64,000 bases of DNA from Bin80 sp965215475. GTDB lineage: Bacteria; Bacteroidota; Rhodothermia; Rhodothermales; Bin80. The position numbers and the translations under genes are program-made. Where the stretch lies: contig OZ244061.1 of assembly GCA_965215475.1 (NCBI GenBank), forward strand, positions 2,976,001-3,040,000, read 5' to 3'. Positions 54,623 to 64,000 of the stretch are shown here, piece after piece. The notes beneath the pieces were generated by a model, which searched no databases, was not told where the DNA came from, and saw only the letters and a list, made by a program, of their open reading frames with translations. Within the stretch, counting starts at the first letter, position 1, and each line of letters begins with the position of its first letter.

Positions 54623-56689
54623 AAAAAGCGCAGATTTCCCGCACCATTTGGATGGATTTTTTAAAAAATGATGTTGTTCAAGGAGCAATGGCGGGAGTCT
54701 GATTCGGTTTGATGAACCGAATCAACACAGAGACTTGATCTTCAGAAGTTTGAATACTTGACGTTGGGTCGGGGTCAGTTCATTGTCCACAAACTTCACT
54801 TCGTGATCCTCGTCGGCCTTTACGTTTAGAACGCCCGTTACACGGCATACCCCAGAGAGTTCTTCCATGATGGACTCAAAACTCTTGGGTCTTTCCGCGT
54901 CTTTGGTCTTCTTGTTGTGTGCGTTCCTGTTTGCATTCTTGGACGGCTTCACCATATTCTCTCTCTGGGCTCTTTTTGCTTCCAGATCCTCTTCGGCAAA
55001 CGTGATGGGGGCAAGTTTCTTTCGTAGATGGTATTCTACATAATAGGCCAGCATACATAAGAAGACATGAGCAATGACCCGCTCGGATTTGACATGATGG
55101 ATGGGGCGTACGCGCAGGGAGATGGATTTCATCACGCGGAAGGCGCGTTCTACGGTGGACAATCGTTTGTAGTCCGACACCAACTGCTCAGCGGGCTGTT
55201 TCAAGCTGGACCGGATCGCATAGACCCCATCCAGGCGCTCGGCCCTCTGAATCGCCTCCGCATTATGGGTATACGAGAAATACCCTTCCTCGATCTCAAG
55301 GAGATAGAATTTCTTTAATTTGTGTTTCCCCAGTGCACGCTCCACGCGCATTCCAATCTTGGCCTTGTCTTTGAGTCGGCGGGGTGTACGGGTGGTTGCC
55401 GCAAGGATCTGGTCCAATTTTGCGTCGGCCTTCGCCAAAAGATCCTCACGGGTTTTCTTAGTCTTTGCCGCCTGAAAGGGGTTCCTGCATAGCACGAGGC
55501 GTTCCTTGGGATAGAGATCGCTTTGAATCTCCACCAGATCCTGTTGGTCAAACAAGCTCATTTGCGTTTTCTCTTGCTCCACCACCTCACGGATCTCCTG
55601 TTTTTGCATGCCCGTAATCCAATCCAACCCCACAGGGATGATCTCCTCCTGAATCTGTTTCTGCTTCAAAAGCCCGCGATCTCCGACCAAGATCACATGC
55701 TTGAACCCAAACGTATTTTGGAGCTTGGAGATCTGAGCGCCAAGGGTCTTGATATCGGGGGTATTGCCAGGAAAGACGTCTACGGAGACCGGACATCCTT
55801 CCTTATCGGTCATCAATCCATACACAATTTGTTTTTTCCCTTTTTTCTTGTCCCGGTTATAGCCATATGCTCCAAATGCATGTTTATCGCCCTCCAAGTA
55901 GCTGCTGGTCACATCATACAGCACCATTCCACCTTCGGTGAGATGGCGTTTGGCTAACTTGCATTCGATCTTGGTCTTGCAGGCGGCCAATTCATCCATG
56001 GCCTCATAGAGATCATTCTGGTCCACATGCTTGAGGTCAAGTTCTTCATGGAGCGTTGTGATACAGCTGGTCTTGTCCAACATGTCACTGGTCTGCAGTT
56101 TGCTGGCGGGCTTGATGACCCGGGCCGCAATCATGCCGAGAACCAATCGTCGAAAGCGCGAATTCTTTGGCGCAATGAGGGATGTCATTTTGAGATGCTT
56201 CATCATGTGTAGCACCACCGCAACATGCCCATGGTGCCGGGTACGCTGGGTGTGCAGTGCCTCCTTGAAGGACTGGATGGCATGGCCTCCCTGCAAGAGC
56301 GTTCGCAGTCCTTCGCGAATGGGTTCGGGAAGGTGCGTTACATTGGCGATGGTTTTTTTTGATGGTTCGTTTGCCGTCTCGCGTGGAGGTTCGCACGAGC
56401 CAGGTGGAGGGGGAATTGCGATTCGGAATTTCGGCTAAATACATGGGCTCAAATAGGTTTGCTAAAACGTAAATATACGGCATAAATTGCAATAAATAAC
56501 CCAAAATCAGTAAATATTTACATGGGCGCACTTTTTAAAATGAATCTGGGGATCAAAAACGCACAAAAACATATGCTTAGCATACACAAAAAGGCAGATT
56601 CAGACCGAAAAACGGGGCGGAGGAAGGGAAAAAGAGGACGTTTTTAACCAAAAAATCCTACGTTCAGGAAAAAATAGGGTTAAGTTTTG
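54597..56689 (-). mobile_element. IS1634-type insertion sequence, complete, with 6-bp target duplication
   Basis: This element is 2,093 bp. Both ends, read inward, begin CAAAACTTAACCCTATTTTT, forming terminal inverted repeats. A perfect 6-bp direct repeat CCATTA flanks it (54591-54596 and 56690-56695). A second copy starts at 63584 in the opposite orientation and is almost identical over the shared 400 bp. The near identity and intact duplication point to recent activity. Confidence 0.93.
54722..56444 (-). pseudogene. IS1634-family transposase, frame shifted at an A8 run
   Basis: The transposase starts at the ATG at 56444 (MYLAEIPNRNSPSTW), but an A8 run (T8 at 56353-56360 on the plus strand) moves the frame. 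The rest reads from about 56350 to 54722 and is open over 524 residues from an internal ATG at 56296. It includes YDVTSSYLEGDKHAFGAYGY, VSVDVFPGNTPDIKTLGAQI, VGDRGLLKQKQIQEEIIP and the C-terminal domain STVERAFRVMKSISLRVRPI, all typical of IS1634/IS4-like DDE enzymes. The edge copy of the element is in frame here, so this copy has gained one base, or uses slippage. Confidence 0.88.
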
Positions 56690-56733
56690 CCATTAACGCT
56701 GTAGATAATGAAGAGTTAGGTGACGCCTCTGCG

Positions 56734-59700
56734 ATGATTTCAATCTCCGCGAGCAGTAATCATCTGCCTCCTGGCGCAAATCAGCCATTGCCGATTCGTG
56801 GATGGGTGGTTACTGTCACAGATGACGAGAGATTATCGCTTGATATCAGTGGCATTCCAGACAGGATCAGTACGACTGATCCACTCACAGCTACATTTAC
56901 TTTCAACGGAGATGTTACCGATTTCGTGAGTAATGATGTTACCGTAACAGGTGCTACAAAAGGAGCTTTCACGGCCAAGAGTGCAACCACCTATACCCTG
57001 GCCCTCACGCCGCATGGAAATACTGATGTGGTCGTCACAACAGCAGCCAATTCAGCTACCTATGGACTCAACAACACAGGCCCTGCGAACACCGTTTCCA
57101 AAACTGCCGTATGGTATGCGACTCCTTCCTCTGTGAAGATTGGGAATGCTTCGGCCACCGAGGGAGCCGCGATGACCTTCTCCATCACACTGAGTCAGTC
57201 TGTGTCAGGTGGATTAACGGTGACCCCTAGTTTCACGGATGGGACTGCAGGCAAGGGAGTTGACTATACAGTGAATACATCCCCTATTTCTTTCGCGGGT
57301 ACATCAGGTGAGATACAGATGTTCACGGTTGAGACGATCGAAGATGCATTAGTAGAAGAAGATGAAATCTTTACGGTTGGTCTGACGATCTCAGGGACTA
57401 CGGAATCTGTGATTGCAATCGATACGGGGACAGGCACGATTATCAATGATGATACGCCATCTTTGCAGACGGTGACCCTATCGGTAACTCCCAATCCAGT
57501 GGAAGAAGGAGAGTCAATCACAGTACAGGCCGAAATGTCTGGGATCATGCGAGAAACAATGAAAATCCCAATCATGCTTGAACCTGGAACGGCTGAACCG
57601 GAGGACCATACGCCAATGACAGAGATCTTGATCAAAGCTGGTCTCACAAGTGGAAATGGGGTTATTACAACTTTTGAAGATACGGATCAAGATGACGAAA
57701 CATTCACGATAAAACTCGGCACCATGCCCGAGGGGCTTGAAAAAGGAACCCCCGCGTCCGTTGAGGTAACAATTCTTGATCGTACGGTTCTCAATCAGCC
57801 ACCGACCGTGCTGCTTTCATGTACCCCGTGCACAGTCACTCCCGGCGATCAGGTAAACTTGACGGCAACGGCAACAGATCCTGACGGAGATCCCTTGACG
57901 TATGCCTGGGGTGCAACGATGGGGAGGTTCAAAGAGCCTCTCGATGCGCCGACTATAATTTGGACAGCCCCAGATGAATCAGGAGAATTCACGATCCGTG
58001 TTGAGGTATCGGATGGAGCTGGTGGCATTTCTTTCGCCGAAGTTGAACTGGAAGTCTTCAATCACGAACCCGCATTTGCCCAGCCTGAGTACAGATTTAA
58101 ATTCCCCGAGAATCGGGAAGGTCCCATTCATCTTGGTATGGTAACTGCGGCAGATTCCGACGATCATGATCTGGAGTATCAGATGGTGCTAGGGGATTCT
58201 GACCGGTTCAGTGTGGGTATTTCGGACGGGCGTATACATTATATCGGCTCTGGCGAAGATTACGAAATAGAGCCGAACCAATTTGACCTGACCGTGCGTG
58301 TCCAAGATGAGTTTGGTGGAAAGGACTCTGTAGAGGTTTTGGTGAGGGTCACCGACGTGAATGAACTTCCGACGGTCACGGCCATGTGCGATCCATGCAC
58401 GGTGGCTCGCGGGGATAGGGTGCAGCTTACGGCAAGTGCGACGGATCCCGATGACGACCAACTCAAATATACTTGGTATACAGAAGCAGGGAAGTTCACT
58501 GCAATAGACGAGCCCATTGTGCACTGGATTGCCCCGTCCGATACAGGCCGCGTGGAGATTCGGGTAGAAGTTTCCGATGGACGAGAGGGATCCGCAGCAG
58601 CCTCCGTGACTGTAAAAGTCTTCAACCGTCCACCTATATTTGAAGTGTCTACATATACTTTTGAACTTCCTGAGAACGTGAATGGCCAAATGAAGCAGGC
58701 CTATCTCGGCACGGTGCACGCTATAGATCCTGACCAGGATGCGTTGACCTATGAGATCTTAGGGGGCGATCAGCAGCGCTTCAAGGTAGGAAAGCAGGAC
58801 GGTAGGGTTCAGTATATCGGGGCGGGAGAAAGTTTTGAAACCTTGCCCAATCAGTTTGAACTTCGGATTCGTTCACAGGATAAGTTCCAGACAGGGGCAC
58901 AAACGGAGGTCGTGATTTCGGTGACCAATGTAAACGAGGCTCCTGAGGCAGTCCATGATGAGGTCGTAACAATGGAGGATCAACCCGTAACGATTGATGT
59001 ACTTGCTAATGATACAGACCCCGAGAATGATCGCTTAAGGGTCCAATCAGTGACGGATGCAATGCATGGGGCGGTAGATATTGACTCGGGCGGACAAGTC
59101 CGCTATACACCAGGAATGAATTACCATGGCATAGACCAGTTCGACTATGTCATATCGGATGAGCAGGGGCTCACCGATCATGCGTCTGTGAAGGTGAACA
59201 TTTTGTCGGTCAATGATGGACCGACTGCCGTTGGCACAATCCCAGTCCAAGCTTTGGATGAAGGAGGCGAAGAGCTCCGCCTGGATCTATCGCCCTATTT
59301 TGTTGATGTAGATGGTGATCCACTCACCTACAGTACACAGATCAGTAATCCCGGGGTGGTGTTGGCAGAAGTGGTGCAGGCCCTGCTAGTGTTGACTCCA
59401 GTTGGGTATGGCACGGTTACCGTCACGGTGATGGCAGCGGATCCCGAAGGACTCCATGCAACCCAGCAAATCCAGGTGGGAGTCAGTGATCGTCCGCAAC
59501 GCGCCATCATAGAGCACTTATTGGCTGCGACGGCCCGAAACCATCTAGCGAGCCTACGCATTGCGCTAAGTCAAAGAATGGAAGTGGGGAGTTGTGAGGA
59601 ATCTCGACTTGAGGTTATGGGACGGACTTTGCCATTGAGCCGGGCAGAGTTAGTGGCGGTGCCCAGAGAGATCATGCGAACCACAGTTTTGTCAATGACA

Positions 59701-60918
59701 AACTCGCTACGATTAGACAGCAAGTCGCGAAATGTCGAGCAGTTCTCAGGCGTGCCTAGATCTAGATACCGTTCCCTTCCATTTTCCGATTCGGTTCCAC
59801 TTCATGCCCTTGACGTCCGACATGGATTTTCTACCACCACAGCGGAATTTCTACTCGGATGGGGAGGTAGCGAACGATGTTCAGGGCGCTGGTCTCTTTG
59901 GGGGCGGGGAGATCTTCAGGAGTTTAAGGGAGTGCCATCCGTTTATGGATACAATGCAGGGTATGACGGAACGCTTGCTAGCGCGTATGTTGGACTGGAT
60001 ACACAACTGGGGCGCCGCTGGCTGGCTGGTGTAGCATTATCGCAGAGTAGAAGTACAGGCGATTGGTATGCTGCTGCGTCAGGAGGACGAGTTACACAAC
60101 AGATGACAGGAATCTATCCATATCTGCGGTGGGCCGGTCGATCTACTTCGATCTGGGCCTCGGTGGGAGCGGGGAGTGGAGATGCCAAAAATCTGCGAAA
60201 TACAGGAAGGAGGGGAACGAGTTCTGAGAATCTCCGAATCTGGCTTGTTGAGTTAGAACGGCGGTTTAAGCGGGGAAGTCGGCTTGGATTTGCCCTCCGG
60301 GGAGACGCTGGCTCAGCGAGGCTCCGTACGAGCAAGGGAAAGGAAACCATTGACGATCAGAGCGTGATTGTCAACCAAGTTCGAATCGGGGTAGATCTAT
60401 CTGTTCCCATGCGGCTTAGTCGTGTGGAATTGAATCCGTTTGGGACGGTGCATGCGCGTCACGATGGCGGCGCAGGGCAAACGGGTAATGGGATTGAGGT
60501 CACTGGAGGATTTCAGATGGCTATAGGCATTGTACGCTTGGATGCCCGGGCGCGTACCCTTGCGTATCATTCGGTAGAAGGCTACGGTGAGCGTGGAGCT
60601 GCAATCACGCTTACTCTTGGGAAAAAGCGAAACCATAAGGGCTTTACGTTCTTGATCTCGCCACGCTGGGGTAGTCCAGCACGATCCAGTGATAAGCTTT
60701 TTCAGGATCGGGGTTTGCTCGGTCAGCGGTACGATGAATCAAACCAATGGACTCTGAGTGCGCAAGCCAATTACACAGTTCCCTTGCCTATAGGGTTCAG
60801 ATTAGATTTGCGAGGTGATTACGGTGGTCAGTTTGGTGGTCCCGGCTTTGGCGTACGCATCACTCACTCGATCACGCACATGTCCCACCAGTACGGGGCG
60901 CATCAGAATGGGGAATGA
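56734..60918 (+). CDS. 3' part of the IS-interrupted giant surface protein, with C-terminal beta-barrel
   Basis: The frame is open from the junction at 56696; the first ATG is at 56734 (1,394 residues). Visible domains: a Calx-beta unit (ATEGAAMTFSITLSQSVSGG), PKD/Ig-like units repeated around CTPCTVTPGDQVNLTATATD and CDPCTVARGDRVQLTASATD, cadherin-like segments (FKFPENREGPIHLGMVTAAD), a VCBS/Big_9-like unit (DVLANDTDPENDRLRVQSVT) and, from about residue 1,050, an autotransporter-like beta-barrel (LAGVALSQSRSTGDWYAAAS, LGFALRGDAGSARLRTSKG). Alone it lacks a signal peptide, so export needs the 5' part. Adhesion is inferred. Confidence 0.87.
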   Translation: MISISASSNHLPPGANQPLPIRGWVVTVTDDERLSLDISGIPDRISTTDPLTATFTFNGDVTDFVSNDVTVTGATKGAFTAKSATTYTLALTPHGNTDVVVTTAANSATYGLNNTGPANTVSKTAVWYATPSSVKIGNASATEGAAMTFSITLSQSVSGGLTVTPSFTDGTAGKGVDYTVNTSPISFAGTSGEIQMFTVETIEDALVEEDEIFTVGLTISGTTESVIAIDTGTGTIINDDTPSLQTVTLSVTPNPVEEGESITVQAEMSGIMRETMKIPIMLEPGTAEPEDHTPMTEILIKAGLTSGNGVITTFEDTDQDDETFTIKLGTMPEGLEKGTPASVEVTILDRTVLNQPPTVLLSCTPCTVTPGDQVNLTATATDPDGDPLTYAWGATMGRFKEPLDAPTIIWTAPDESGEFTIRVEVSDGAGGISFAEVELEVFNHEPAFAQPEYRFKFPENREGPIHLGMVTAADSDDHDLEYQMVLGDSDRFSVGISDGRIHYIGSGEDYEIEPNQFDLTVRVQDEFGGKDSVEVLVRVTDVNELPTVTAMCDPCTVARGDRVQLTASATDPDDDQLKYTWYTEAGKFTAIDEPIVHWIAPSDTGRVEIRVEVSDGREGSAAASVTVKVFNRPPIFEVSTYTFELPENVNGQMKQAYLGTVHAIDPDQDALTYEILGGDQQRFKVGKQDGRVQYIGAGESFETLPNQFELRIRSQDKFQTGAQTEVVISVTNVNEAPEAVHDEVVTMEDQPVTIDVLANDTDPENDRLRVQSVTDAMHGAVDIDSGGQVRYTPGMNYHGIDQFDYVISDEQGLTDHASVKVNILSVNDGPTAVGTIPVQALDEGGEELRLDLSPYFVDVDGDPLTYSTQISNPGVVLAEVVQALLVLTPVGYGTVTVTVMAADPEGLHATQQIQVGVSDRPQRAIIEHLLAATARNHLASLRIALSQRMEVGSCEESRLEVMGRTLPLSRAELVAVPREIMRTTVLSMTNSLRLDSKSRNVEQFSGVPRSRYRSLPFSDSVPLHALDVRHGFSTTTAEFLLGWGGSERCSGRWSLWGRGDLQEFKGVPSVYGYNAGYDGTLASAYVGLDTQLGRRWLAGVALSQSRSTGDWYAAASGGRVTQQMTGIYPYLRWAGRSTSIWASVGAGSGDAKNLRNTGRRGTSSENLRIWLVELERRFKRGSRLGFALRGDAGSARLRTSKGKETIDDQSVIVNQVRIGVDLSVPMRLSRVELNPFGTVHARHDGGAGQTGNGIEVTGGFQMAIGIVRLDARARTLAYHSVEGYGERGAAITLTLGKKRNHKGFTFLISPRWGSPARSSDKLFQDRGLLGQRYDESNQWTLSAQANYTVPLPIGFRLDLRGDYGGQFGGPGFGVRITHSITHMSHQYGAHQNGE

Positions 60919-61044
60919 TACAAAGAGTTAGGGCTGGGAATCCTTACTGGTTTGGGTTCGTTCACAGAACGACATATAATTCACGAGGTTGATCTTATCT
61001 CCAGAATTATGTGTTAGATTGATCGTCTAAATAGGAAGGGTATT

Positions 61045-62100
61045 ATGTGTTCAAAAATTAGTGCGACTCTCTGGTTTTTGATATACTTGCTTCCTGTCGG
61101 TTGTGGTCATGAGAGTCAGGAGAATGGGTCAGTTCCTATGATCAAGTCGGTCACACTTGATGCAAGAAACAGGCCGTCTTCTGCAATGCTACCCAAATTA
61201 AATGAGCTGGGGGTTACACATTTGACACTGATCCAGTTCGGGTTTCAGAGAAGTATTGATCATCCAGTGATCCGAATGAACCCTGATGCTAGGTGGTATA
61301 CCGAAAGTGATTTAGGTGTAAGAGAAATGGCACGTAGCGCAGATAGTCTGGGGGTAAAAATCGTTCTGAAGCCACATCTGTGGCTGGGTCGTTACAGCGC
61401 AGAAGGGCAAACAAGAGATGAAATTGGCTACATGGAGGAGGATCAATGGTTGGCCTGGGAAGAAGATTATACGATGTTTCTGATGCACTATGCGCATTTG
61501 GCCGAAGAGATTGATGCGGATCTACTTGTTATTGGGACTGAGCTTGCCCGAAGTGCGCATGAGCGACCAGAGTATTGGCAAGCCTTGATTCGAAATATCC
61601 GCTCAGTATATCGGGGAAAATTAACGTATGCTGCAAACTGGTGGGAAGAATATGAGCAGATAGAATTCTGGGGGCTACTGGATTACATCGGTATTCAGGC
61701 TTATTTCGAACTCTCAGATCAGCCCAATCCTACTGACGATATGCTGATTGAAGGGTGGGCCCCCCATCTCGTGACGTTATCGACTCTCTCCGAACGTTTC
61801 CATCGTCCCGTACTCTTTACGGAAATTGGCTATCGGAATGTAGATGATGCGGCTGCAAAACCGTGGCGTTGGCCATCTCGTGATGAAATCGGCCGGGTCA
61901 CTCCGAACAATCCCATTCAAGCTCAATTATACAGCGTATTCTTTAATGAGGTATGGGATGAGGCTTGGTTTAGCGGTGCGATTCTGTGGAAATGGCACGG
62001 AGATCGTGATCAGCGCCGTAATTCCTTTCTTGGGTTTTCACCACAGGGGAAGCCGGCAGAGGAAGTTATCCGCCAGTGGTTCAACTTGGATCATGAATAA
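61045..62100 (+). CDS. Lipoprotein glycoside hydrolase, GH113-like
   Basis: This 351-residue protein has a lipoprotein signal (LIYLLPVGCGHE, cysteine at residue 20). The body is a TIM barrel. LLVIGTELARSAHERPEYW near residue 160 supplies the acid/base glutamate, and RPVLFTEIGYRN near 257 supplies the nucleophile, as in clan GH-A mannanases of family GH113. LKPHLWLGRYS and YIGIQAYFEL are also family-like. Substrate is not predictable. It overlaps the following lipoprotein gene by 8 bp, so the two are translationally coupled. Confidence 0.85.
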   Translation: MCSKISATLWFLIYLLPVGCGHESQENGSVPMIKSVTLDARNRPSSAMLPKLNELGVTHLTLIQFGFQRSIDHPVIRMNPDARWYTESDLGVREMARSADSLGVKIVLKPHLWLGRYSAEGQTRDEIGYMEEDQWLAWEEDYTMFLMHYAHLAEEIDADLLVIGTELARSAHERPEYWQALIRNIRSVYRGKLTYAANWWEEYEQIEFWGLLDYIGIQAYFELSDQPNPTDDMLIEGWAPHLVTLSTLSERFHRPVLFTEIGYRNVDDAAAKPWRWPSRDEIGRVTPNNPIQAQLYSVFFNEVWDEAWFSGAILWKWHGDRDQRRNSFLGFSPQGKPAEEVIRQWFNLDHE

Positions 62101-63289
62101 GTGGGGATATACGTGCACGCTGTTTTTGGTTCTTTGCCTTTTCGGTTGTGACGCTACAGATCAGACATCTGAAATCGCATCCGAGTCGGCTCGCGGAGAC
62201 GTCATTACAGTGGAACATCAGCGGACCTATACGGTGCAGCAAATGAATGATTTGGCAGCTGAATTTGATATTCCTCTTTCGGCGCGTTATGGTGCGGCAA
62301 TCTATAGGATGGAATATCTGACCGTAGATGTTAAGGGTGACCTGATCATGGCATCCGGTGCTGTTGTAGTGCCACAGCCTATATTGCAATCACTTTCAAT
62401 CGTATCGTATCAGCATGGAACTAGTGTCCGTCGTTACGATGTCCCTTCAGCAGGTGGGACAGAAGCCATTCTCATTGGGTTACTCTTTTCGGCAGACGGA
62501 TATCTCTCTGTCATGCCGGATCTTGTTGGGTTTGGGTCATCCTCTGGATTCCACCCATACTTGATCGCGGATGTATCCGCCTCGGCCATTCTTGATCACT
62601 TGCATGCTGTATTAAATTGGTCACTTACACAATCCTGGGATCTTTCAGGTGAATTGTTTTTTGCAGGATATTCTTCGGGAGGTTATACTGCTATGGCAGC
62701 TCAGCGCGCCTTGGAGAAGGAGAATGGGAATATGTTTTCTCTTATTGCATCAGCTCCCATGGGTGGGCCTTATGATTTGAGTGGAACCATGTTAGAGGCA
62801 ATCTTAAAAGAAGAGCCATACCCAGAACCGTACCTCCTTCCTTACATTCTGTTGAGTTATAATGAAGCGTATGGCTTATTTGAGAGCCTGTCTGATTTCT
62901 TGACTAGCCCGTATGACGTGACGCTACCCCCATTATTTGATGGGATGCATAGTGGGGCGGAAATTAATAATGCTATGCCATCGATTCCGATCAAGATTGT
63001 CCGGGAGGAAATTCTTCAGTCTATCAGGGAGGGTTTTGACCATCCATTTTTGCAGCGTTTGCGTGAAAATGATTTGACGAACTGGACCCCTAAATCCCCA
63101 ATGCGACTCTATCATTGTGCCGCTGATGAAGTGGTTCCTGTTGAAAATTCCAAGGTTGCAGCACAAAGCTTGGGAGATCTTGCTACCTTTATTGATCCAA
63201 GTCCAGAAAGTGGGCACGTAGGTTGCGCATTGGTTGCAATTTCGAATGCACGGTCTTGGTTTAACTCAATTGCTACGGCGAACAGGTAA
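62093..63289 (+). CDS. Alpha/beta-hydrolase lipoprotein
   Basis: I start this 398-residue protein at the ATG overlapping the glycoside hydrolase stop, giving a lipobox signal LFLVLCLFGCDA (cysteine at residue 19). The nucleophile elbow is FAGYSSGGYTAMA near residue 190. Candidate triad partners are Asp in CAADEVVPVEN (about 344) and His in SGHVGCALV (about 373). VVPQPILQSLSIVSYQHGTS precedes the catalytic core. The fold resembles secretory lipases and Prolyl-oligopeptidase-like esterases; substrate unknown. Confidence 0.82.
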   Translation: MNKWGYTCTLFLVLCLFGCDATDQTSEIASESARGDVITVEHQRTYTVQQMNDLAAEFDIPLSARYGAAIYRMEYLTVDVKGDLIMASGAVVVPQPILQSLSIVSYQHGTSVRRYDVPSAGGTEAILIGLLFSADGYLSVMPDLVGFGSSSGFHPYLIADVSASAILDHLHAVLNWSLTQSWDLSGELFFAGYSSGGYTAMAAQRALEKENGNMFSLIASAPMGGPYDLSGTMLEAILKEEPYPEPYLLPYILLSYNEAYGLFESLSDFLTSPYDVTLPPLFDGMHSGAEINNAMPSIPIKIVREEILQSIREGFDHPFLQRLRENDLTNWTPKSPMRLYHCAADEVVPVENSKVAAQSLGDLATFIDPSPESGHVGCALVAISNARSWFNSIATANR

Positions 63290-63379
63290 TGAGGACCAGT
63301 GGATTTAGCAGTCATGTTTTTGCCTTGATTGAGTATTCATTATCTGAGATTTGGGGTACCTGAGGGGCTTAACTATCTC

Positions 63380-63397
63380 AAAAAAAAAAAAAAAAAA
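63380..63397 (+). repeat. Poly-A tract (A18)
   Basis: Eighteen consecutive A residues lie 90 bp after the esterase stop, in a region with no supported gene. It could act as a T-rich terminator on the opposite strand, or be a length-variable spacer. The surrounding stretch 63290-63583 holds nothing else I can support. Confidence 0.9.
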
Positions 63398-63583
63398 GAT
63401 TTTGGGGTTTGACATATGACGCAAAAAAGAAACGGGGTTGATGATTGGAATAAGCGGGGGAATTTCCAGAAAAAAATGCAGAATGTGTATAATGTTTCTC
63501 ATGAGGGACAACCGATAGGGCAGATTGCCAGTTTTTCCAGTGCGCTGAAATAGGCTTTGATGCAGGACCTGTGGTATTTATGA

Positions 63584-64000
63584 CAAAACTTAACCCTATT
63601 TTTTCCTGAACGTAGGATTTTTTGGTTAAAAACGTCCTCTTTTTCCCTTCCTCCGCCCCGTTTTTCGGTCTGAATCTGCCTTTTTGTGTATGCTAAGCAT
63701 ATGTTTTTGTGCGTTTTTGATCCCCAGATTCATTTTAAAAAGTGCGCCCATGTAAATATTTGCTGATTTTGGGTTATTTATTGCAATTTATGTCGTATAT
63801 TTACGTTTTAGCAAACCTATTTGAGCCCATGTATTTAGCCGAAATTCCGAATCGCAATTCCCCCTCCACCTGGCTCGTGCGAACCTCCACGCGAGACGGC
63901 AAACGAACCATCAAAAACACCATCGCCAATGTAACGCACCTTCCCGAACCCATTCGCGAAGGACTGCGAACGCTCTTGCAGGGAGGCCATGCCATCCAGT
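63584..64000 (+). mobile_element. IS1634-type element, second copy, cut by the window end
   Basis: The left end CAAAACTTAACCCTATTTTT starts at 63584, oriented opposite to the copy at 54597-56689. The 6 bp before it, TTATGA, is the expected left target duplication. The right end lies beyond 64000. Over the shared region upstream of the transposase it differs from the first copy at only a few positions. Confidence 0.9.
63829..64000 (+). CDS. IS1634-family transposase, 5' part, in-frame copy
   Basis: The first 57 codons are visible: MYLAEIPNRNSPSTW, then TRDGKRTIKNTIANVTHLPE and REGLRTLLQGGHAIQ. It passes the site where the first copy is frameshifted (A5CAC here in place of A8C) and stays open to the window end. 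It may therefore encode a functional transposase able to act on both copies. Confidence 0.88.
   Translation, partial: MYLAEIPNRNSPSTWLVRTSTRDGKRTIKNTIANVTHLPEPIREGLRTLLQGGHAIQ

Noticed and set aside
63305..63511. Small reverse-strand frame across the poly-A run
   Set aside because: Its only feature is a run of phenylalanines from the A18 tract; no supporting context.

Overview
The window looks like a chromosomal segment of a Gram-negative bacterium of the Bacteroidota/Rhodothermota (FCB) side. The support is a giant secreted protein ending in a type IX secretion (Por) sorting domain, TorF-like and TolC-like outer-membrane proteins, a short primary sigma factor without region 1.1, a Bacteroidota-style omega subunit, a divergent Nramp homologue, a choice-of-anchor B surface protein and start codons that mostly lack a strong Shine-Dalgarno sequence. 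This placement is inferred from gene content only.

Layout. 0.3-6.0 kb: korA-korB-Nramp on the plus strand, convergent with a phosphoribosyltransferase-tatC pair. 6.5-11.7 kb: a 1,719-residue protein with 13 fibronectin type III repeats, two putative Ig-like domains and a T9SS tail, with a 12-C run near its start. 11.9-13.8 kb: glyA with a DUF4159 gene. 14.0-23.9 kb: an accessory block with a coiled-coil membrane protein, an ISL3 transposase relic, a CxxxY-type CcmE, a 647-residue protein of unknown function, and a compact mobilization/partial type IV secretion operon (mobC, relaxase, a small membrane protein, virB9, virB10, virD4). 23.9-34.5 kb: chorismate mutase, mltG, a complete ISL3 element with an 8-bp target duplication, a beta-barrel remnant, gltD-gltB and a TorF-like porin. 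34.9-52.2 kb: an HTH-SpoIIE phosphatase, an EcoRI-type adenine methyltransferase split by a 10-G run, then mainly housekeeping genes (der, nuoI-like, holA, tRNA-Val, primary sigma factor, a TolC/HlyD/ABC-ATPase operon, rpoZ, uvrA). 52.2-64 kb: a second, frameshifted ISL3 element, a giant Calx-beta/cadherin-like protein with a C-terminal barrel interrupted by an IS1634-type element, two exported lipoprotein hydrolases, and the start of a second copy of that IS1634-type element at the window edge.

Two themes stand out. First, surface and DNA-modification functions carry signs of switching: homopolymer runs sit inside the T9SS protein (C12) and the methyltransferase (G10), and a mobile element interrupts the large surface protein so cleanly that exact excision would restore one reading frame. 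Second, the virB9/virB10/virD4/relaxase block lacks virB4 and the inner-membrane parts of a conjugation apparatus, and sits beside a membrane-anchored protein with a possible nuclease-like motif and a glycine-zipper segment. This block is the best candidate for an undescribed system, either a mobilizable element borrowing another machine or a reduced translocation/defence module.
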